Origin: Rhizobacter sp. Root1238
Lineage (GTDB): Bacteria; Pseudomonadota; Gammaproteobacteria; Burkholderiales; Burkholderiaceae_C
Direction: 5' to 3'
DNA length: 64,000 nucleotides
Assembly: GCF_001425825.1 (NCBI RefSeq)
Contig: NZ_LMDM01000020.1
Location: 224-64,223, forward strand
Part shown: positions 57,728 to 64,000 of the stretch, in pieces
How the letters are laid out: the number at the start of each line of letters is the position of its first letter
Numbering within the stretch: position 1 is the stretch's first letter
Notes under the pieces: generated by a model
Told to the model about the DNA's origin: nothing
The model's database searches: none
Seen by the model: only the letters and a program-made list of their open reading frames with translations
Translations under genes and position numbers: made by a program

Positions 57728-58951
57728 ATGAACATCGACAACTCCCATCGCATGGCCGCCATCTCGACCCTGTTCCTTCTGCTGGCAGGCTGCGGCGGCG
57801 GCGGAACCCCGGTGCCGCCCGCCGGCGGCGCGCCTGCGCCTTCCACGCCCGTCACCATCAATGGCCAGGTCGTCGCGTCGTTCACCGCGGCCGACGGCAG
57901 CACCGACCAGGGGCGCACGGCCTCGGCATTCGCCTATGCCGAAAAACCGGGCGACCTGCCCGTCGTGCCGACGCTGGGCGTCGCCGGCAACATCCTCAAC
58001 GTCAGCAGCAGCTTCAGCAACACCGGCGGCAGCACCTTCGGCGGCGTGGGCATCGACATCCCGCTGCGCGACGCCGATCGCAACCAGGTGCAGGCCGGCG
58101 CGACCAAGGTGCAGTTCTCGCTGGCGTCGACCGGCACCAACAAGACGCTCAAGTTCAAGATCAAGGCGCTGGGCGCAACCCCCAACGGTTGCGTGCCGGC
58201 GGCCAGCGTGACCGTCACCGCCACCCAGACGAACTACGAGCTGGCGCTGACCGACGCCAACTTCAAGCTGCCCGACTTCTGCACCGGCCCGACCGTCACC
58301 AACCCCGCGCTGGCCGGCACGCTGGCCAACATCGGCGCCCTCGAGGTGTCGGACGAAGCCTTCCCGACCACCGGTTCCGCCACCGTGGGGATCCATGTGG
58401 GAAGCATCGCCTTCGCGCCCAAGCCGGCGACGCCGGCCACGTCGGCCCTGTCGATCACGGGCCCGTTCGCGTTCGAGTACGGCACCGGCGCCACGGGGAG
58501 CGCTCTTGCTGAAAGCAACTCGGCGTACACGCTGACCGGCACCCGGACTGCGGCCACCGAATCGTGGGCGGCCACCGTGGCCGTGCTGCCCCTCGCCGCC
58601 ACGAGCGACGTGTCCGGCTGGCCCGCGCTCAGCATCAACCTGGCCTCCACCAGCAACAGCCAGGTCGTGGTCATGCTGCAGTCGGCCGACGCCGTGGATG
58701 ACGGCTGCTTCCCGAGCTATGTGGTCACCGGCCTGAGCGGCACCGCCGCCACGCGCGTGATCCCGTTCTCGTCGTTCAGCTTGGCCAACAACCCCGATGC
58801 CAACTGCGCCGCTGCCAGCGCCACGCGTCCCGACACCGCGCTGGCGCTGACCAAGCTCAAGCAGTTCCAGATCCGCGAACTCAAGGGCAGCGCGGGCCTG
58901 GATGCGGTATCGGTGGTCATCGGCAAGCCCGTCCTGCTGTCGGGTCAGTGA
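57728..58951 (+). CDS. Lipoprotein with two carbohydrate-binding-like domains (paralog 1)
   Basis: 407 residues from ATG 57728; lipobox LAGC (about residue 22) followed by Gly/Pro. Two domains of ~180 residues each follow. The first contains VVASFTAADGS, GVAGNILNVSSSFSN, FGGVGIDI, CVPAASVTV and FKLPDFC; the second repeats the late motif (DGCFPSYVV, VIPFSSFSLANN). The strand pattern and ending (cysteine pair, then an IPFSSF-like strand) recall CBM11/CIA30-type jelly rolls. It has no catalytic motif. It follows GH5 by 157 bp. A surface sugar-binding role is likely; the family is not one I can name. Confidence 0.65.
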   Translation: MNIDNSHRMAAISTLFLLLAGCGGGGTPVPPAGGAPAPSTPVTINGQVVASFTAADGSTDQGRTASAFAYAEKPGDLPVVPTLGVAGNILNVSSSFSNTGGSTFGGVGIDIPLRDADRNQVQAGATKVQFSLASTGTNKTLKFKIKALGATPNGCVPAASVTVTATQTNYELALTDANFKLPDFCTGPTVTNPALAGTLANIGALEVSDEAFPTTGSATVGIHVGSIAFAPKPATPATSALSITGPFAFEYGTGATGSALAESNSAYTLTGTRTAATESWAATVAVLPLAATSDVSGWPALSINLASTSNSQVVVMLQSADAVDDGCFPSYVVTGLSGTAATRVIPFSSFSLANNPDANCAAASATRPDTALALTKLKQFQIRELKGSAGLDAVSVVIGKPVLLSGQ

Positions 58952-58982
58952 CCGGCGTCGACCCACGCAACAAGGAGACAAC

Positions 58983-59675
58983 ATGAAGTTCGGCACCTTC
59001 CTCGCCCTTGGGGCGTGTGCCCTGCTGGGCGCTTGTGCCCGGTTCCAGGCCGGCTCGCCGGCCGAGCCGGCACCCAGGCTCATGGTCGTGCCGCTCGCGT
59101 CGCAGCCCGCGCTGCCCAGCGTGCAGGCCGACCCGGGCGATCGTCTGTGGGCGACGTTCAAGAACCCGTCCCGCACGCCGGAGGGCGGGACGATCGCCGC
59201 CTTCACCTTTTCCGAGAAGCAGGGCGATGCGGTGGTATCGCCCCTGGCGGTGCAGGGCGACGTCCTCGCCGTGGCCGGGCAGTTCATCGCCAAGGGCGCG
59301 AGCCAGTGGGGCGGTGTCGCGGTCAACATCGGTGCGCCGAAGGCGATACCGGTGAAAGCCGGCGACTACAAGTTCCTGACGATCAGGCTCAGCTCGGCCA
59401 CCAGCACCCGGCTTCGCGTGCGGGTTGTCGGGCCGGACGAGGCCACCCAGAAGCTGGGCTGCTATCCGATGGTGATGCAAGCCGTGAAGCCCGAAGTGGC
59501 CGAGTATCGGATTGCACTGGAGCGCTTCGCGCCCGATGGCTATTGCGGCACCAAGGGCATCACGATCAAGCCGACGCTGCAGAGCGTGACAGCCATCGAA
59601 GTGACGGACGTCGCGGCGCCGGTGCGCGATCGCGCCGTGAGCTTTGGCGTGGGCACCATCGGTCTCGCACGCTGA
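58983..59675 (+). CDS. Lipoprotein with one carbohydrate-binding-like domain (paralog 2)
   Basis: 230 residues from ATG 58983, with an AGGAG-like site upstream. Lipobox LGAC (about 18). The domain (about 48-228) shows LWATFKNPSRTPEGGTIAAF, LAVAGQFIAKGASQWGGVAVNI, LRVRVVGPDEATQKLGCYPMVM and YRIALERFAPDGYCG. It lines up along its length with the next protein and with the first domain of the previous one. It lies 31 bp after paralog 1 and 16 bp before paralog 3, so the three genes form one unit, probably with GH5. No enzyme residues are evident. Confidence 0.65.
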   Translation: MKFGTFLALGACALLGACARFQAGSPAEPAPRLMVVPLASQPALPSVQADPGDRLWATFKNPSRTPEGGTIAAFTFSEKQGDAVVSPLAVQGDVLAVAGQFIAKGASQWGGVAVNIGAPKAIPVKAGDYKFLTIRLSSATSTRLRVRVVGPDEATQKLGCYPMVMQAVKPEVAEYRIALERFAPDGYCGTKGITIKPTLQSVTAIEVTDVAAPVRDRAVSFGVGTIGLAR

Positions 59676-59691
59676 GTCGAGGAGGCAAGCC

Positions 59692-60624
59692 ATGCGCCAT
59701 CTGAAACGCACGCCCCTTCTCAGCTGCGGGCTGGCCACCGTGTTCGCTGCGCTGGCCCTCGAGGCGACAGCACAGGTGCCGGCCCACATGCCGGATCCGG
59801 AAAAGGCCGATGAGCAGGCCAAGCGGCTGGCCATGAGCCCCTTCCGCCGCATCCTGGAAGCGGGCCGGGTCGAGGTCAAGCTGCGCCGGGAGACCGAAGC
59901 GCCCGCTCCAGCGGTTCCGGCACCCCGGCGCGTCACCGCTGCAGCGCCGCCGGCACCGAAGCCGCACCTGTCCCGCGCGGCGCCGGCCGAGGCACCGGCA
60001 TCGGCACCCGCGCCGGCCCCGTTGTTGGCACTGGCGCCGGCGAGCACCGCGCCGGCGGTGTCCCCCCTGCCAGTGACGGTGGCCGCAGGCGAGCGCCTCT
60101 GGACCGCATTCAACGCCACGACGGCGGCCGTGGAGGGCGGCACCATCGAGGGCCTCGTCTATGCCGAGAAGCCGGGCGATGCGGCGTTGGGGGACATCAC
60201 GGTTCGCAACAGCGGCGTGCTCAACGTCACGGGGCAGTTCACCGCCCGCGGCGGGAGCCAGTGGGCCGGCGTGGGAATCGTGCTGGTCGCGCCGGGAACC
60301 GTGGTGGCCACCGAGTACAAGGCGTTGAGGATTCACCTGGCGGGCCATACGGTGAGCAAACTGCGCCTGCGCCTGGTGGGCGACAACCCGGCCGTTCAGC
60401 AACGGGGCTGCTACCCGATCCTGATGCTGCCCGTGAAGCCCCAGGTCACCGAATACCGCATCGAGTTTTCGCAGTTTGCAGCGCCGGAGTACTGCGGGGC
60501 CGACGGCGTCGACGTCAAGTCGACGCTGGGGGCGCTCACCGCCATCGAGATTGCCGACGCGCCCGAACCGGTGGCGGATCGCACGGTGAGTTTCAACGTG
60601 GGAACGCTGTCGTTGCTGAAGTAG
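59692..60624 (+). CDS. Exported protein with carbohydrate-binding-like domain and Pro/Ala linker (paralog 3)
   Basis: 310 residues from ATG 59692 (GAGGAGG upstream). Sec signal peptide 1-~27 (EATA-QV) rather than a lipobox, a charged helical segment (about 30-65), a Pro/Ala-rich linker (about 70-125), then the shared domain (about 132-308): LWTAFNATTAAVEGGTIEGLVYA, LNVTGQFTARGGSQWAGVGI, RGCYPILM, YRIEFSQFAAPEYCG. Unlike its two neighbours it should be soluble in the periplasm or secreted, with the linker allowing reach. It ends the apparent GH5 unit; the next gene begins 49 bp later. Confidence 0.65.
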   Translation: MRHLKRTPLLSCGLATVFAALALEATAQVPAHMPDPEKADEQAKRLAMSPFRRILEAGRVEVKLRRETEAPAPAVPAPRRVTAAAPPAPKPHLSRAAPAEAPASAPAPAPLLALAPASTAPAVSPLPVTVAAGERLWTAFNATTAAVEGGTIEGLVYAEKPGDAALGDITVRNSGVLNVTGQFTARGGSQWAGVGIVLVAPGTVVATEYKALRIHLAGHTVSKLRLRLVGDNPAVQQRGCYPILMLPVKPQVTEYRIEFSQFAAPEYCGADGVDVKSTLGALTAIEIADAPEPVADRTVSFNVGTLSLLK

Positions 60625-60673
60625 GGAACCTGCAGCACGCGCCCGCCGGGAACGCCAGAGGACTCGACCCAGC

Positions 60674-61687
60674 ATGAGCGTTGCCGACGACATCCCACGT
60701 CTCTACGACGCCGCGCTGGCGCAACGGGTGCGGCAGGGCATCGGCCAGGTGCCCGGCGGGGGCGGCGTGCACGGCGGCGTCGGCCTGGTGGCCCAGCGAC
60801 TGGCGCAGGTCCAGGGGTCGGCCCTGCCGCGGCTGGAGAGGCCCCAGTTGGTGGTCTTCGCCGCCGACCACGGCATCGCGGCGCGGACGGATTCGGCCCC
60901 CCTGGTGGATGCAGCGGCGCTGCGGGTGCGCAACCTGCTGGCCGGCCGCACGGCCGCGTCGATGTTTGCACGCCGCAACGGCCTGTCGTTGACGGTGATC
61001 GACTGCGGCTTGCGCGCCGACCTCGATCCGCACTTGCAGCTGGTCCGCATCAAGATGGCGCGAGGCACGCTGGACAGCAGCCGGGGTCCCGCGATGACCG
61101 TCGGGCAATGCCGTGCCGCCATGGAGCGCGGCACGCGCCTGGTCACCCGGCTGCCCGGCAATGTGCTGCTGCTGGGCGAGACCGGCATGGGCAACGAGGC
61201 GGCTGCGTTGTTGATGAGCCGGCTGACCGGGATCCGGATCGCCGAATGCGCCGGCTTCGGCAGTTCCGGCCGGGCGAGGGAGTGCACGGCGCTGCAGGGC
61301 GCCCTCGATCTGCATGTCGACCTCGCGAACCCGGTGGCCATCCCGGCGGCACTGGGCGGCCTGGAGATCGCCGCGCTCGTCGGGGCGGTGCTTCAGGCCG
61401 CGCGAGAGCGCCGCGTGATCGTCGTCGGCGGTTTCGTCACGACGGCCGCCGTGGCGCTTGCCGCCAGGCTGGCCCCGGCACTCCTGGAGCGCTGTGTCTT
61501 CTCGCACGGCTCGCAGGCCAACGGACATGCGCGGTGGCTGCAGTCGCTGGGTGCCGAGCCGCTGCTCGATGCAGCGCTGTGCACCAGCGAAAGCTGCAAC
61601 GCCGTGCTCGCCTGGCCCTTGCTGAAATCGGCGGAACAACTGCTCGCGGCCGCGGCATGCGCCGAGCAGGCCCGGGACTCGGCCTGA
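60674..61687 (+). CDS. Divergent CobT-like phosphoribosyltransferase
   Basis: 337 residues. It resembles nicotinate-nucleotide-dimethylbenzimidazole phosphoribosyltransferase of cobalamin lower-ligand assembly: FAADHGIAA, GETGMGNEAAALL (usually GDMGIGNTT), VVGGFVTTAAVALAA and FSHGSQANGHARWL. The catalytic Glu of the usual LGEGTGA aligns with TSESCNA, so Glu is kept but its glycines are lost. The N-terminal PGSLG is VPGGGGV. No other cobalamin gene is nearby; it lies between the GH5 unit and a GntR/sugar ABC pair. It may be a true CobT of altered base specificity or a paralog with another role. Confidence 0.7.
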   Translation: MSVADDIPRLYDAALAQRVRQGIGQVPGGGGVHGGVGLVAQRLAQVQGSALPRLERPQLVVFAADHGIAARTDSAPLVDAAALRVRNLLAGRTAASMFARRNGLSLTVIDCGLRADLDPHLQLVRIKMARGTLDSSRGPAMTVGQCRAAMERGTRLVTRLPGNVLLLGETGMGNEAAALLMSRLTGIRIAECAGFGSSGRARECTALQGALDLHVDLANPVAIPAALGGLEIAALVGAVLQAARERRVIVVGGFVTTAAVALAARLAPALLERCVFSHGSQANGHARWLQSLGAEPLLDAALCTSESCNAVLAWPLLKSAEQLLAAAACAEQARDSA

Positions 61688-61724
61688 CGACGAGCGCACG
61701 GTGCGGCCGCGCGGCACGCTGCCG

Positions 61725-62417
61725 TCAGCCTCCGACCCAGCGCTCCTCCGACATCTTGAGGTGCGTGTGCATCGCGGACTGGGCCGCCAGCGGATCGCGC
61801 GCCTCGATGGCCCGAAGGATGGCCTCGTGCTCCTTCAGCGCGAGGTTCCAGGTGCGCGAGTTTTCGTAGCGCGAACTGATCTTGGCCGAGATCGGGCTGT
61901 GGCGTTCGTCGAACAGCTCCGCCACGATGCGCACCATCACCGAGTTGCCGCTCATCTCGGCGATCGTCAGGTGGAACTGCCGGTCGTGGTCGATCGGAAT
62001 GCGCCGCCGGGCGACCTCGCTGCGCATGCCCTCGACGATGTCGCGCAGCCGCACCAGGGCAGGCTCGCTCGCATGGGCGCACGCGAGCATGATCACCGAC
62101 CCCTCGAACGCAGCCCGCGCCTGCATCAGCTCGCTCGGGCTTTCGCCCAGCGCGGCGGTCGTCTCGGGTGCCCGTTCCGCCCGGGGGCACACATACACGC
62201 CGGATCCGCTTCGAATCTCGACGCTGCCTTCGACGTCGAGGGCGATCAGGGCTTCACGCAGCGAGGGCCGCGACACACCCAGCTGCTGCGCGAGATCGCG
62301 CTCCGGCGGCAGCCGCATGCCGGTGTCGAAACCGCCTTGCTGGATCAGTTCGCGGATCTGGTCGGCGATCTGTTGGTAGAGCCGGCGGGGCTCGACCTGC
62401 TTCAACTGGAGGGTCAT
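61725..62417 (-). CDS. GntR-family regulator, FadR subgroup
   Basis: 230 residues. Winged helix at about 12-75 (LYQQIADQIRELIQQGGF, LPPERDLAQQLGVSRPSLREALIAL, GSGVYV), then a helical FCD ligand domain (about 95-225) with the metal-site pattern HDRQFHLTIAEMSGN and EHEAILRAIEARD. It is divergent from the sugar ABC ATPase gene. A 12-bp sequence repeated in opposite orientations in the intergenic region is its likely operator. It probably represses the sugar transport operon. Confidence 0.92.
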   Translation of the reverse strand: MTLQLKQVEPRRLYQQIADQIRELIQQGGFDTGMRLPPERDLAQQLGVSRPSLREALIALDVEGSVEIRSGSGVYVCPRAERAPETTAALGESPSELMQARAAFEGSVIMLACAHASEPALVRLRDIVEGMRSEVARRRIPIDHDRQFHLTIAEMSGNSVMVRIVAELFDERHSPISAKISSRYENSRTWNLALKEHEAILRAIEARDPLAAQSAMHTHLKMSEERWVGG

Positions 62418-62433
62418 GGCGGGTCCGGCGAAA

Positions 62434-62445
62434 TTGGCCTGACCA
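62434..62445. promoter_or_regulatory. GntR operator candidate near the regulator start
   Basis: TTGGCCTGACCA, on the minus strand TGGTCAGGCCAA, 17 bp before the GntR start. The same 12 bases recur in the other orientation at 62544-62555. Confidence 0.6.
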
Positions 62446-62542
62446 TGATAGCCACATCGCGTCGCATGCCGCCGTTCTCCACGACGGAACGGCAGGGACC
62501 TTCACTCGTGTTCAGGGAATGTCCCAGGTTTCCTTGCCAGTT

Positions 62543-62588
62543 TTGGTCAGGCCAAATTGCTTTTGCTTGGTAAGGTGGACTGACCAAG
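62543..62588. promoter_or_regulatory. GntR operator candidates near the sugar ABC gene
   Basis: TTGGTCAGGCCAA (62543-62555) is an inverted repeat TTGG/CCAA of FadR-type spacing and repeats the site at 62434. A second inverted pair, CTTGGT (62566-62571) and ACCAAG (62583-62588), follows. Together they cover the probable promoter of the ABC gene, which starts at 62629. Confidence 0.55.
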
Positions 62589-62628
62589 CGATGCCCGCCC
62601 AGATCGCCAACTCGACAGGAGACACGAC

Positions 62629-64000
<1,372 letters not shown>

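Overview
The window is 64 kb of very GC-rich DNA with bacterial gene density. Its gene content points to a free-living betaproteobacterium of the order Burkholderiales, perhaps the Rubrivivax/Leptothrix/Roseateles side. The indicators are tripartite tricarboxylate transporter genes (TctA/TctB), a Bug-type solute receptor, a porin ending in phenylalanine, Tat-exported enzymes, and many LysR, AraC and XRE-cupin regulators. The species assignment is an inference. I saw no rRNA, tRNA, CRISPR array, transposase or phage gene.

Layout. (1) 1-3.3 kb: porin tail, an orphan sulfonate/nitrate-type ABC ATPase and a Tat-exported phospholipase C. (2) 3.3-9.8 kb: a cellulase operon of GH48 exoglucanase, LemA-like protein and GH9 endoglucanase. 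The two cellulases have the domain orders known from actinobacterial cellulases, and perfect LacI-type palindromes lie upstream. (3) 9.8-13.8 kb: a large helical protein with a possible HrpB/HrpX-type box upstream, a lipoprotein and a DUF3597 protein. (4) 13.8-16.7 kb: a GH127-like enzyme with six ricin-type lectin repeats. (5) 16.9-21 kb: tctA/tctB and a tctD/tctE two-component system with a short leader ORF. (6) 21.3-28 kb: a trypsin-like protease; an operon of amidase, Bug receptor and FAD oxidoreductase divergent from an XRE-cupin regulator; and a nitronate monooxygenase. (7) 28-37 kb: BrnTA, a seven-gene peptide-uptake and deacylase operon, and VapBC. (8) 37-50.4 kb: a patchwork of intact accessory genes and deletion scars. 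It includes a membrane protein plus lipase pair, an NlpC/P60 three-gene cassette, an epoxide hydrolase/AraC pair, and remnants of these or related genes. (9) 50.4-55 kb: an LRR protein kinase, a TonB-dependent receptor and a DUF427 protein. (10) 55-60.7 kb: a LacI regulator divergent from a GH5 cellulase, followed by three related secreted proteins that look like a carbohydrate-binding family. (11) 60.7-64 kb: a divergent CobT, a GntR regulator and the start of a sugar ABC transporter.

Functional reading. Two plant-polysaccharide loci (3.8-9.8 kb and 55-60.6 kb) are probably under LacI-family control. Together with GH127, a TonB receptor and a sugar ABC system they suggest a lignocellulose-degrading lifestyle. 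The most unusual content is the accessory region. Two small remnants, at 27.93-28.18 and 37.23-37.44 kb, each fuse the first codons of the first gene to the last codons of the last gene of cassettes that are intact and adjacent at 45.7-49.3 kb. Each remnant lies directly beside a toxin-antitoxin module. The three secreted proteins after GH5 and the membrane protein/lipase pair are the best candidates for undescribed systems.
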